15,977 nt of DNA from Syntrophomonadaceae bacterium (lineage in GTDB: Bacteria > Bacillota > Syntrophomonadia > Syntrophomonadales > Syntrophomonadaceae): contig JAUNBV010000026.1 of assembly GCA_030526885.1 (NCBI GenBank), positions 1-15,977 on the forward strand, given 5' to 3'. The notes under the pieces are model-generated. The model searched no databases, was not told the DNA's origin, and worked only from the letters and a program-made list of their open reading frames with translations. Below are positions 1 to 7,545 of this stretch, one piece after another; the first letter of the stretch is position 1, and each line of letters starts with the position of its first letter. The position numbers and the translations under genes are program-made.

Positions 1-31
1 GATCGGACAACGTGTGTAATCACCAAAGAGT

Positions 32-61
32 AATATATCATATCAAGCTTTGGCAATGCAA
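32..61 (-). promoter_or_regulatory. Weak candidate promoter downstream of codY
   Basis: Read on the minus strand, the 95 bases after the codY stop contain TTGCAT, an 18-base spacer and TATATT, a partial match to the sigma-A consensus. It would drive whatever gene follows codY beyond the window edge; in many Bacillota that is the flagellar flgB operon, but this is inference. I see no hairpin terminator for the dprA-codY operon in this stretch. The match is weak and AT-rich by nature, so it may be chance. Confidence 0.25.
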
Positions 62-95
62 GAATAACTTTGTTTTCATTGCTTTAATCCGCAGC

Positions 96-911
96 TTAAT
101 TCGTACCGCTCAAAGCTTTGAACACATACGGGTTCAATACTTTGATATAGGTACCCTTCATTCCCAGCGAACGCGACTCGATAACTCCGGCGCTCTCAAA
201 TTTGCGCAGGGCGCTGACGATAACTGAGCGGGTAATGCCTACCTTGTCCGCAATGCGGCTGGCTACCAGCAAGCCCTCTTCACCGGCCAGTTCGGCCATA
301 ATATGCTCGATGGCCTCCCGTTCGGAATAGGACAGGGTGGCCAGAGCTACCTGAACCGCAGCCTTTTTGCGGGCGTCCTCTTCCAGATGTTCGCTCAGCG
401 CCCGCATGACCTCCATGGACACTACCAGTGAGCTGTATTCGGCCAGCACGATATCATCCTCGGAAAACTCCTGGTTCTCATTGCACAGCAAAAGCGAACC
501 CAGACGGCGGCTTCCCCCATTGGCTTTGGTGGGATGGATTGCCCAGATATAGTCGGAGCATTCGCATGGGCCTTCATTCTTGTGCTCATAATCGAAAACA
601 CATTTTTCGTCCAGTTTAATATTGGTATTGGTTTCCTGCACACTGAGCAGGGTCTGGGCAAACTCCGGAGAAACCATGGGGAAGGGGCGTTTTTTATCCT
701 CCAACTGCTTAAAAAACGATTGGCACTTGAAGCCGGGGGTGAGCGCGTAACCGCCGACCTCTCCGCGCTTGCTGATGATAAAGGCGCTGCATCCCAGGTT
801 TTCACACATGATCTCTGCCATCTCGGTATAGTTTACCGGCTTGTTGGCGATCCCGGACAAGATTTTATTTACGGCACGTGCTCTTTCCAATAACGGCTTG
901 GTTTTTCCCAT
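96..911 (-). CDS. codY: GTP- and amino-acid-sensing global transcriptional repressor CodY
   Basis: A 271-residue cytoplasmic DNA-binding regulator, slightly longer than B. subtilis CodY (259). CodY represses or activates amino-acid, nitrogen and stationary-phase genes according to branched-chain amino acids and GTP. The N-terminal GAF sensor runs roughly over residues 5-160; the connecting helix carries EEDARKKAAVQVAL and LSYSEREAIEHI. The winged-helix domain has a near-invariant recognition segment (residues 217-240, IADKVGITRSVIVSALRKF) followed by SAGVIESRSLGMKGTYIKVL. The ATG is preceded by AAGGAGGT nine bases upstream. It is the last gene of the dprA-codY cluster, 44 bases after hslU, as in B. 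subtilis. The sensor domain differs from the Bacillus type: the position aligning with the B. subtilis ligand arginine R61 is Ser65, and a loop holds Cys104, Cys116 and Cys118. From memory, clostridial CodY proteins also diverge here, so effector specificity cannot be read off. I saw no convincing CodY box upstream. Confidence 0.96.
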   Translation of the reverse strand: MGKTKPLLERARAVNKILSGIANKPVNYTEMAEIMCENLGCSAFIISKRGEVGGYALTPGFKCQSFFKQLEDKKRPFPMVSPEFAQTLLSVQETNTNIKLDEKCVFDYEHKNEGPCECSDYIWAIHPTKANGGSRRLGSLLLCNENQEFSEDDIVLAEYSSLVVSMEVMRALSEHLEEDARKKAAVQVALATLSYSEREAIEHIMAELAGEEGLLVASRIADKVGITRSVIVSALRKFESAGVIESRSLGMKGTYIKVLNPYVFKALSGTN

Positions 912-955
912 AATTCGTGTACCTCCTTAAAATATTGATTGCTTTTGTAGGGGCA

Positions 956-2353
956 TTATAAAATGTATCTGCTCAGATCATCGTCCTTAACGATTTTTTG
1001 CAGACGTTCCTCAACATAGCTACGGTCGATTCTCATACCGGCAGCTCCGGCATGAGCGGTCTCAAACAACAGGTCCTCCAACACCTTCTCCATGATGGTA
1101 TGAAGCCGGCGCGCGCCTATATTTTCGGTGCGGGCGTTTACCTCATACGCAATCTCGGCGATGCAATCTACCGCATCTTCCTCGAAATCCAACTGCAGTC
1201 CTTCGGTGGCCAGTAAGGCCACATATTGTTTTATCAAGCTGTGATGCGGTTCGGTCAGAATGCGTTTTAAGTCCTCCCGGTTCAGGCTGTCCAATTCCAC
1301 CCTGATGGGGAAACGCCCCTGAAGTTCAGGAATCAAATCCGAGGGCTTGCTCACATGAAACGCCCCGGCGGCGATAAACAGGATATGAGCGGTATTTACC
1401 GGCCCATACTTCGTCACCACGGTCGATCCCTCAATAATGGGGAGGATATCCCGCTGCACGCCTCCGCGCGAAACATCCGGCCCATTGCTACTATCCTTCC
1501 CGGCAATCTTATCTATTTCATCGAGGAACACCATCCCATCGTTCTCTACTCTGTGGATGGCTTCCCGTTTAACCACATCCATATCGACTAAGCGCTGCGC
1601 TTCCTCAAAGGCCAATATCTTTCGGGCTTCTTCCACCGTCACCTTGCTTTTGCGGGTGCCCTTAGGCATGAGATTGCCCATCATCTCCTGCATATTCACG
1701 CCCATTTCCTCTACCCCGGAACCGCTGAAAATCTCCATAAAGGACGTGCTTCTCTCCTCGACCTCTATCTCGACGATTTCCTGCTCCAGTTCCATGCGCT
1801 TCAGCTTTTGGGCAAGAATCTCGCGCTTGCGCTCGATTTCGGCCGCACGAGCTTCATGCTCGCTATCAGCGGCCGGTTCCTGCGCCGTCCCCAACAGCAC
1901 TTCCAGGGGGTTGCGGTTGCTGCGGCTCTTCTTGCGCAATGGCGGCAAAATGTAATTTAAGATGCGCTCCTCGGCGAGTTGCTCCGCCTTATCCTGCACC
2001 TCTTCCATCTTTTCCTGCTTGACCATGCGGACCGCGGTCTCGGTGAGATCGCGGATCATGGAATCCACATCCCTTCCCACATAGCCTACCTCGGTGAACT
2101 TGCTGGCCTCTACCTTGATAAAAGGCGCGTTAACCATTTTGGCCAGCCGGCGGGCAATCTCGGTCTTGCCCACCCCGGTGGGCCCGATCATGATTATATT
2201 GCGGGGATAGATGTCTTCGGATATTTCCCCACTCACCAGCTTGCGGCGGTGACGGTTGCGCAGAGCTATGGCAACGGCTTTTTTAGCGCCCTGTTGCCCG
2301 ATTATATAGCGGTCCAACTCTTCCACGATCTCCCGTGGGCTCATTTGTTTCAA
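956..2353 (-). CDS. hslU: HslU (ClpY), AAA+ unfoldase of the HslVU protease
   Basis: A 465-residue ATPase that unfolds substrates and feeds them into the HslV peptidase ring in the cytoplasm. Visible elements are the Walker A motif GPTGVGKT (residues 57-64), the pore loop GYVG (90-93), a long charged intermediate (I) domain at about 105-240, Walker B MVFLDEID (274-281), the GRFPIRVEL arginine-finger region near residue 347, and the C-terminal GARRLHTIMEKVLEDL sensor-2 segment. The C-terminus ends in SRYIL, the tail that in characterised HslU proteins docks on HslV. The chosen start is TTG at 2353, spaced 8 bases from AGAGGT; an in-frame ATG at 2344 is the alternative and would cost three residues. 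The hslV stop lies 6 bases upstream and overlaps the ribosome binding site, which suggests translational coupling. Length and motifs are normal and complete. Confidence 0.97.
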   Translation of the reverse strand: MKQMSPREIVEELDRYIIGQQGAKKAVAIALRNRHRRKLVSGEISEDIYPRNIIMIGPTGVGKTEIARRLAKMVNAPFIKVEASKFTEVGYVGRDVDSMIRDLTETAVRMVKQEKMEEVQDKAEQLAEERILNYILPPLRKKSRSNRNPLEVLLGTAQEPAADSEHEARAAEIERKREILAQKLKRMELEQEIVEIEVEERSTSFMEIFSGSGVEEMGVNMQEMMGNLMPKGTRKSKVTVEEARKILAFEEAQRLVDMDVVKREAIHRVENDGMVFLDEIDKIAGKDSSNGPDVSRGGVQRDILPIIEGSTVVTKYGPVNTAHILFIAAGAFHVSKPSDLIPELQGRFPIRVELDSLNREDLKRILTEPHHSLIKQYVALLATEGLQLDFEEDAVDCIAEIAYEVNARTENIGARRLHTIMEKVLEDLLFETAHAGAAGMRIDRSYVEERLQKIVKDDDLSRYIL

Positions 2354-2359
2354 TTGATG

Positions 2360-2905
2360 TTACCTCTCTAATATTTCCAGGCTGATGTGCCCGTTGGTAA
2401 ATACGCAAATATCAGCGGCAATCATCAGCGATTGCCGCGCAATGGTGGCTGCGGAAAGATCGGTAAAACGGTTTAAGGCCCGCGCTGCTGCCAGCGCGTA
2501 ATTGCCCCCCGATCCAATGGCCAGTATGCCGTCATCCGGCTCAATAATCTCTCCATTGCCGGAAATAAGCAACATTTTGTCCTTATCAGCTACGATGAGC
2601 AAAGCCTCCAACCGGCGCAATATGCGATCGCTGCGCCATTCCTTCGCCAGTTCTACCGAAGCCCGGGTCAGATTGCCGCCGTGCTCCTTTAACTTGTCTT
2701 CAAATTTGTCCTCCAGCGTAAAGGCGTCGGCTACCGAACCCGCGAATCCTACCAGCACCTGTCCGTTATATACCCGGCGTACTTTGTTGGCCGTGTTTTT
2801 CATGACCGTACTCTGTCCGAAGGTTACCTGACCATCGCCAGCCATGGCGGTCATATCACCTTTTTTTACCGCGATTATGGTAGTGGCTTCAAATAATGCT
2901 GTCAT
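2360..2905 (-). CDS. hslV: HslV (ClpQ), N-terminal-nucleophile peptidase of HslVU
   Basis: A 181-residue proteasome-beta-like peptidase that forms a double ring and is capped by HslU. The family core is clear: TTIIAV at residues 8-13, GDGQVTFG (23-30), the VMK lysine near 36, GFAGSVADAF (53-62) and AIGSGGNYALAAARAL. The ATG at 2905 is the only plausible start, with GGGGAG five bases upstream, because no ATG, GTG or TTG lies directly before the TT pair. The protein therefore carries the short extension TALFEA between Met1 and the position (Thr8) equivalent to the E. coli catalytic Thr1. The B. subtilis homologue has a similar extension (MSSFHATTI) and, by published work as I recall, uses an N-terminal Ser. 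Here the nucleophile could be Thr2 after Met removal, or Thr8 after processing. The gene sits between xerC (76 bases) and hslU (6 bases). Confidence 0.97.
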   Translation of the reverse strand: MTALFEATTIIAVKKGDMTAMAGDGQVTFGQSTVMKNTANKVRRVYNGQVLVGFAGSVADAFTLEDKFEDKLKEHGGNLTRASVELAKEWRSDRILRRLEALLIVADKDKMLLISGNGEIIEPDDGILAIGSGGNYALAAARALNRFTDLSAATIARQSLMIAADICVFTNGHISLEILER

Positions 2906-2981
2906 TCCTACTCCCCATTTCTCTAATCACGCTGTGGTTTTTAAAAACCTCACATCAACCTGTGCTCTGAACGCCTTAAAA

Positions 2982-3887
2982 TCAGCGGCGGGGATGGGTC
3001 TGCTCATACACCGCCTTGATATTGTCCCGGGTCAGATGGGTGTAAATCTGAGTGGTAGAGAGCCGGGCATGTCCCAGAAGCTCCTGTACCGAGCGCAAAT
3101 CCGCGCCACCCTCCAACATATGGGTGGCAAAGCTATGGCGCAGCGCATGGGGACTGATATGCTGGAATATCGCTGCGGCGTCCATATATTTATCAACAAT
3201 ATTAACCACACTGCGCCGCGAAAGACGCCGGCCGAAACGGTTCAAAAATATCGCTTTTTCATCCCGGTCCGGCTTAAACTCCGGCCGCCCCTGCTCAATA
3301 TATGCCAGCAGCGCCCGACGCGCGTGACCACCCAGCGGCACCAACCGTTCCTTATTGCCCTTGCCGGTAACCCTCACATAAGCTTCTTCCAGTTCCACAT
3401 CCCCGATATCCATGCCCGTAAGCTCACTCACCCGCAGGCCACAGGCATACAGCGTTTCCAGGATAGCCTTGTCCCGCAATCCCGCAGGCATACTCACATC
3501 CGGAGTTTGCATCAGCGCGTCAATTTCCTGCGGATAGAGGAAATGAGGTAGTTTTTTCTCGCGCTTGGGCGTAGCGATATAGGCGATGGGATTATGATCC
3601 AGCCGCCCCTCCCGGCACAGATAGCGCACAAAAGAGCGCAGCGCCGCCAGTTTCCTCGCCATGGTAGAGCGGGCCATATCCCGCTCCTGCAACGCGATAA
3701 GATATTCCCGCAAATTACGGTAGTCTATCGCTTCGATGCCTATGCTTTCCAGCTCGACGCCCTGCATCTGCGCCGTAAACGCAAAGTATTGCAAAAGATC
3801 TGTGCGGTATGACCGCAAAGTCAGGGAAGAGGCGCTTTTCTCCAGCCTAAGACGGGCCAGAAACTCGTCTATTTCTTCGGATATCAT
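2982..3887 (-). CDS. xerC: Tyrosine recombinase XerC (CodV) for chromosome dimer resolution
   Basis: A 301-residue site-specific recombinase that acts with XerD at the dif site near the replication terminus. Residues 1-88 form the SAM-like N-terminal DNA-binding domain. The catalytic domain carries the full set of active residues: Arg152 in ACGLRVSEL, Lys176 in TGKGNKER, His247 and Arg250 in SPHALRHS, His273 in LLGHARL and the nucleophile Tyr282 in TTQIYTHL. The C-terminus (NIKAVYEQTHPRR) is typical of Xer proteins rather than of phage integrases. Naming it XerC rather than XerD rests on position: codV precedes clpQ-clpY-codY in B. subtilis in the same way. The ATG at 3887 has AGAGGT seven bases upstream. 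A candidate promoter lies in the 96-base gap to trmFO, so xerC-hslVU-codY may be partly transcribed on its own. Confidence 0.95.
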   Translation of the reverse strand: MISEEIDEFLARLRLEKSASSLTLRSYRTDLLQYFAFTAQMQGVELESIGIEAIDYRNLREYLIALQERDMARSTMARKLAALRSFVRYLCREGRLDHNPIAYIATPKREKKLPHFLYPQEIDALMQTPDVSMPAGLRDKAILETLYACGLRVSELTGMDIGDVELEEAYVRVTGKGNKERLVPLGGHARRALLAYIEQGRPEFKPDRDEKAIFLNRFGRRLSRRSVVNIVDKYMDAAAIFQHISPHALRHSFATHMLEGGADLRSVQELLGHARLSTTQIYTHLTRDNIKAVYEQTHPRR

Positions 3888-3921
3888 CGATTAGACCTCT
3901 TTTTACGTTTTACTCTATATA

Positions 3922-3951
3922 AATATACCACATTGTGCGTACAATTAACAA
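3922..3951 (-). promoter_or_regulatory. Candidate internal promoter of xerC-hslV-hslU-codY, with dyad
   Basis: On the minus strand, TTGTTA is followed by an 18-base spacer and TATATT, 34 bases before the xerC start codon. The spacer contains a perfect 5-bp inverted repeat, ATTGT-ACGC-ACAAT (3932-3945), placed directly against the -35 hexamer, as an operator might be. The surrounding 96-base gap is much more AT-rich than the flanking genes. Promoter assignment by eye only; the repressor, if any, is unknown. Confidence 0.45.
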
Positions 3952-3983
3952 GATTCAAATTGTTGCCTTTCGGAAAAAATTTA

Positions 3984-5288
3984 TTAAATCGACCCCACAA
4001 AGCTGTTCATGGCCTGCAACGCCGATTCTGCATATACGCGATAGCGTTCTTTTTTGTTTTTTGTTTTCGTGCCTTCCCCGGCTAATAATCCAAAATTGGC
4101 GTTCATGGGCTGAAAATGACGGTTTTCGGTGCTGATATATCGCAGCAGCGCACCCAGCATACTCGTTTCCGGTAGAGTTACCAGTTCCTGTCCGCGGCGG
4201 TGGCGCAAGGCGTTGACGGCGGCCAGTATCCCGCTGGCGGCCGACTCCATATAACCCTCCACCCCACACAGCTGACCGGCGAAAAACAGATTGGGATAAA
4301 GACGGCTCTGCAAGGTGCCGTGCAGCACGCGGGGGGCGTTGATAAAGGTATTGCGGTGCATCACCCCGTAGCGCACAAATTCGGCCCGCTCTAGTCCCGG
4401 TATCATCCGAAAGATACGCTGTTGCTCCTTCCAGCGGATACGGGTCTGAAAACCTACCATCCCCCACAGCGAGCCTTCCCGGTTTTCCTGCCGCAGCTGC
4501 AATACCGCCCAAGGGCGTTGGCCGCTGCGGGGGTCGATGAGCCCCACCGGGCGCAGAGGGCCGTAGCGCAGGCTGTCCAACCCGCTGCGCGCAATAAATT
4601 CCACCGGCATACAGCCCTGAAAAAACAGTTTTTTATCCACCGAATGCCCCTCAATCTCGTCGGCCGCCACCAGCGCGGCATGAAAGGCCTCGTATTGCTC
4701 CTTATCCATGGGGCAGTTCAGGTAATCATCACTGCCCTTATCATAGCGGGCAGCCCGATAGATTACGTCCATATCCAGGCTATCGGCGGCCACGGTAGGA
4801 GCCACCGCGTCAAAAAAGGAAAGGTTATCTTCGCCGTGCAGGCAGGCAATATGCTCGGCCAGGGCATCTGAGGTAAGGGGCCCGGTAGCCACGATACATA
4901 TCTCATCCCCTGGAATAGCGGTAAATTCCTCCCGCACCAGGCTTATCTCCGTCCGGGCGGCCAGCTCCGCGCTTACCGCCCGGGCAAAACGTTCCCTATC
5001 CACCGCCAAAGCCGCCCCGGCAGGCACCCGGCAATCCTCCGCCACGCGCAGCAGCAGAGAGCCCAATAACTTCATCTCCTGTTTCAGCAGGCCCTGCGCG
5101 GTATCCGGCAGTTCCGATTTAAATGAATTGCTGCACACCAGCTCGGCCAGCTCTCCGCTTTTATGCACCGGAGTCATCTGATGCGGACGCATTTCCCACA
5201 ACCGCACCGGCTGTCCGTGTGCGGCCAGATAATAGGCGGCCTCACTGCCGGCGAGGCCGCCTCCAATCACATTGATCCATTGTTTCAT
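3984..5288 (-). CDS. trmFO: TrmFO, folate/FAD-dependent tRNA m5U54 methyltransferase
   Basis: A 434-residue flavoprotein that methylates U54 in the T-loop of tRNA, using methylene-tetrahydrofolate and reduced FAD; it replaces the SAM-dependent TrmA found in E. coli. The N-terminal FAD-binding Rossmann motif VIGGGLAGSEAAYYLA starts at residue 7. Both conserved cysteines of the B. subtilis enzyme are present at matching places: Cys52 in ELVCSNSFKSE and Cys226 in FFQGCMPVEF, the latter being the catalytic nucleophile in published work. YGPLRPVGL, AVLQLRQEN and FAGQLCGVEGYMESAASG complete the family pattern. The length equals the family norm. The start is ATG at 5288, with a modest GGAG site seven bases upstream. 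It lies 30 bases after topA, the same neighbour order (topA-gid) as in Bacillus. It was formerly annotated gid or GidA-like; MnmG is longer and lacks this pattern. Confidence 0.97.
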   Translation of the reverse strand: MKQWINVIGGGLAGSEAAYYLAAHGQPVRLWEMRPHQMTPVHKSGELAELVCSNSFKSELPDTAQGLLKQEMKLLGSLLLRVAEDCRVPAGAALAVDRERFARAVSAELAARTEISLVREEFTAIPGDEICIVATGPLTSDALAEHIACLHGEDNLSFFDAVAPTVAADSLDMDVIYRAARYDKGSDDYLNCPMDKEQYEAFHAALVAADEIEGHSVDKKLFFQGCMPVEFIARSGLDSLRYGPLRPVGLIDPRSGQRPWAVLQLRQENREGSLWGMVGFQTRIRWKEQQRIFRMIPGLERAEFVRYGVMHRNTFINAPRVLHGTLQSRLYPNLFFAGQLCGVEGYMESAASGILAAVNALRHRRGQELVTLPETSMLGALLRYISTENRHFQPMNANFGLLAGEGTKTKNKKERYRVYAESALQAMNSFVGSI

Positions 5289-5318
5289 GCTCTCACTCCA
5301 CTCGCCAATGACCGTAGT

Positions 5319-7412
5319 TCACTGCTCACCGCCCTCTTTGGCCTTACTGAATTTGCACTCGGCATTGCTGCAGCGTATAACGCTGTCTTTGTTTTTGGTG
5401 TTCTTCTCTACCAGCGCGCCGCCACACTGCGGGCATTTTTCGCCGGTGGGCTGATCCCAGGTGCGAAACTCACATTCGGGATAACCGCTGCACCCATAAT
5501 AACGCCTTCCCTTGCGGGATTTTAAGGCCAGTATGCTCTTGCCGCACAGGGGGCAGTCTACCCCGATTTCCTCATTTATGGATTCGGTATAACGGCACTG
5601 GGGAAAACCGGAACAGGCGATAAACTTGCCAAAACGACCGTAACGGATGAGCAAAGGCTCGCCGCATTCCGGGCAATCCTTGCCCGCTTCCTCGTCCTTG
5701 ATCTCAATCTTCTCCACTATTTCCTTCGCTTTGGACAGTTCTTCGGCAAAGCTGGGATAAAACTCACGAATGGGCTTTTTCCAATTTTCGTGGCCTTTTT
5801 CCACCTCGTCCAGGTCTTCCTCCATCTGCGCCGTGAACTCGACTCCCATGATGCTCTGGAAATTGTCCAGCAGTAAATCCGTCACCACAAACCCCAATTC
5901 GGTGGGCACGAATTGCTTGCTCTGGCGTTCGACATAATTGCGCTTCAACAGGGTATCGATAATGGGGGCGTAAGTGCTGGGACGCCCGATATTGCTCTCC
6001 TCCATCATCTTTACGATGCTGGCCTCCGTATAGCGGGGCGGCGGCTGCGTAAAGCGCTGTTCCGATTTTAAGTCCAGCAGTTTGAGCTGATCGCCTTTTT
6101 GCAGCTCGGGGATATTATTTTTGCCCTCTTCTTCCTCGCTGTCGTTGTAAACTTTTTTATAACCGGGGAAGGCTATGGCGGACGAAGTGGCCCGCAGGCC
6201 ATAGTCACCGGCAGCGATCTCCACCGTGACCGTATCGTACACCGCCATGCTCATCTGACTGGCGACAAAACGATCCCATATCAGCTTATACAGGCGATAT
6301 TGGTCCTTGCTCAGAAAATCCTTTATGCTTTCCGGAGTGCGGTTGACCGAGGTGGGACGGATGGCTTCATGCGCGTCCTGCGCCGTCTTGCGGCTCTTAT
6401 AAATATTAGGGCTGTCCGGCATATAATCCTTGCCGAAAACGTTAGCGATGTATTGCCGGGCCTCATCCTGCGCGGTAGCCGCCACGCGGGTGGAATCGGT
6501 ACGCAGATAGGTTATAAGGCCGACGCTGCCTCCTTTGCCCAGTTCCAGGCCCTCATACAGCTCCTGGGCCACCCGCATAGTGCGTTTGCTGAAGAAATTC
6601 AGGCGCCGCGAAGCCTCCTGCTGCAGAGTGCTGGTGATAAAAGGCGGGGCGGCTTTTTTATGCTTTTGCTTTTTCTCCACGCTCTTTACCGCCAGCTGGT
6701 TTTGCTTGAACTCGCGCTCCGTCCGCTCCATTTCTTCGGCGTTGCGCACCGTGAATTTTTCGCCGCTCTTGCTCACCAGCCGGGCGGAAAACTTCTGCTT
6801 GCTGCCCGGTTTGCCGAGCACAGCGTCCACCACCCAGTATTCCTCGGGCACAAACGCCAGTATTTCACGCTCCCGGTCACAGATCATGCGCAGCGCCACG
6901 GACTGCACCCGGCCAGCGCTCAAACCCTTGCGCACCTTGGCCCACAGCAGCGGACTGAGATTATAGCCCACCAACCGGTCGAGCACCCGCCGGGCCTGTT
7001 GTGCATCCACGCGGTCCATGTCCACCTGGCGCACATTTTTGATCGCCTGCTTCACGGCGTCCTTGGTTATCTCATGAAACTCTATGCGGCATTTTTTATC
7101 GTCGGGAATGCGCATCGCCTGCTGCAAGTGCCAGGCGATAGCCTCACCCTCACGGTCCGGGTCAGTAGCCAGCAACACGCGGTCGGCCTTCTGGGCCTCG
7201 GCTCTGATCTCCCGTACCAGGTCTCCCTTGCCACGGATAGTGATATATTGCGGTTCGAAATCATCGTCCACATTTATCCCCAGCTTGCTCTTGGGTAAAT
7301 CCCGAATATGGCCTACCGAGGCCTTTACCTTATAATTTCTGCCCAAAAACTTGTTCAGGGTACGCGCCTTTGCCGCCGATTCTACGATCACCAGTGTTTT
7401 TTTCTCCGCCAA
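5319..7412 (-). CDS. topA: DNA topoisomerase I (type IA)
   Basis: Relaxes negatively supercoiled DNA through a transient 5'-phosphotyrosine link. With the start chosen here the protein has 697 residues, close to B. subtilis TopA (691). The TOPRIM domain begins at TLVIVESAAKA and contains the metal-binding DPDREG motif (residues 84-89). The core follows, with GRVQSVALR and the catalytic tyrosine near residue 302 in LITYLRTDSTR. The C-terminal part has three four-cysteine zinc ribbons beginning CPECGEPL, CPLCGKSI and CPQCGGAL; the third ends in a CxxxxC pair. The reading frame is open further upstream to 7514, but TTG at 7412 is preferred: it is preceded by GAGGG seven bases upstream and gives MAEKKTLVIVES, where the family begins. 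The ATG at 7514 has its purine-rich site directly abutting it, and the extra residues match nothing I recognise. 30 bases separate it from trmFO. Confidence 0.97.
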   Translation of the reverse strand: MAEKKTLVIVESAAKARTLNKFLGRNYKVKASVGHIRDLPKSKLGINVDDDFEPQYITIRGKGDLVREIRAEAQKADRVLLATDPDREGEAIAWHLQQAMRIPDDKKCRIEFHEITKDAVKQAIKNVRQVDMDRVDAQQARRVLDRLVGYNLSPLLWAKVRKGLSAGRVQSVALRMICDREREILAFVPEEYWVVDAVLGKPGSKQKFSARLVSKSGEKFTVRNAEEMERTEREFKQNQLAVKSVEKKQKHKKAAPPFITSTLQQEASRRLNFFSKRTMRVAQELYEGLELGKGGSVGLITYLRTDSTRVAATAQDEARQYIANVFGKDYMPDSPNIYKSRKTAQDAHEAIRPTSVNRTPESIKDFLSKDQYRLYKLIWDRFVASQMSMAVYDTVTVEIAAGDYGLRATSSAIAFPGYKKVYNDSEEEEGKNNIPELQKGDQLKLLDLKSEQRFTQPPPRYTEASIVKMMEESNIGRPSTYAPIIDTLLKRNYVERQSKQFVPTELGFVVTDLLLDNFQSIMGVEFTAQMEEDLDEVEKGHENWKKPIREFYPSFAEELSKAKEIVEKIEIKDEEAGKDCPECGEPLLIRYGRFGKFIACSGFPQCRYTESINEEIGVDCPLCGKSILALKSRKGRRYYGCSGYPECEFRTWDQPTGEKCPQCGGALVEKNTKNKDSVIRCSNAECKFSKAKEGGEQ

Positions 7413-7447
7413 AATACATCCCTCAGTCCTTCGTTTATTATCGTTAT

Positions 7448-7480
7448 ATTGTACCATGTTTAGCCGTGAATTAGCACGGC
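7448..7480 (-). promoter_or_regulatory. Candidate extended -10 promoter of topA with upstream dyad
   Basis: On the minus strand TGG-TACAAT (7448-7456) fits an extended -10 element (TGn before the hexamer) and would start transcription about 29 bases before the topA TTG. No good -35 is present. Instead the -35 area is covered by a perfect 6-bp inverted repeat GCCGTG-CTAATT-CACGGC (7463-7480), which could be an operator or a cruciform-prone site. The 133-base dprA-topA gap is otherwise featureless apart from the near-palindrome around AGCATGCT at 7503-7510. Confidence 0.4.
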
Positions 7481-7545
7481 ACGCCGCATCAGCGGGTTTG
7501 GAGCATGCTTCCATCTCCCTTTTAAGGTCATTACAGCCTAAAGCA

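Noticed and set aside
3960..3984. CodY box (AATTTTCWGAAAATT) near the trmFO end
   Set aside because: TTTCGGAAA looks similar at the core, but about six of fifteen positions mismatch.
6099..7298. 399-codon open frame on the plus strand opposite topA
   Set aside because: It lies wholly antisense to a clearly identified topA, has no recognisable motif or ribosome site, and its histidine-, alanine- and leucine-rich product is typical of the shadow of a GC-rich gene.
7413..7514. N-terminal 34-residue extension of TopA from ATG at 7514
   Set aside because: The purine-rich site abuts that ATG directly, the residues match no family feature, and TTG at 7412 with GAGGG at seven bases gives the usual N-terminus.
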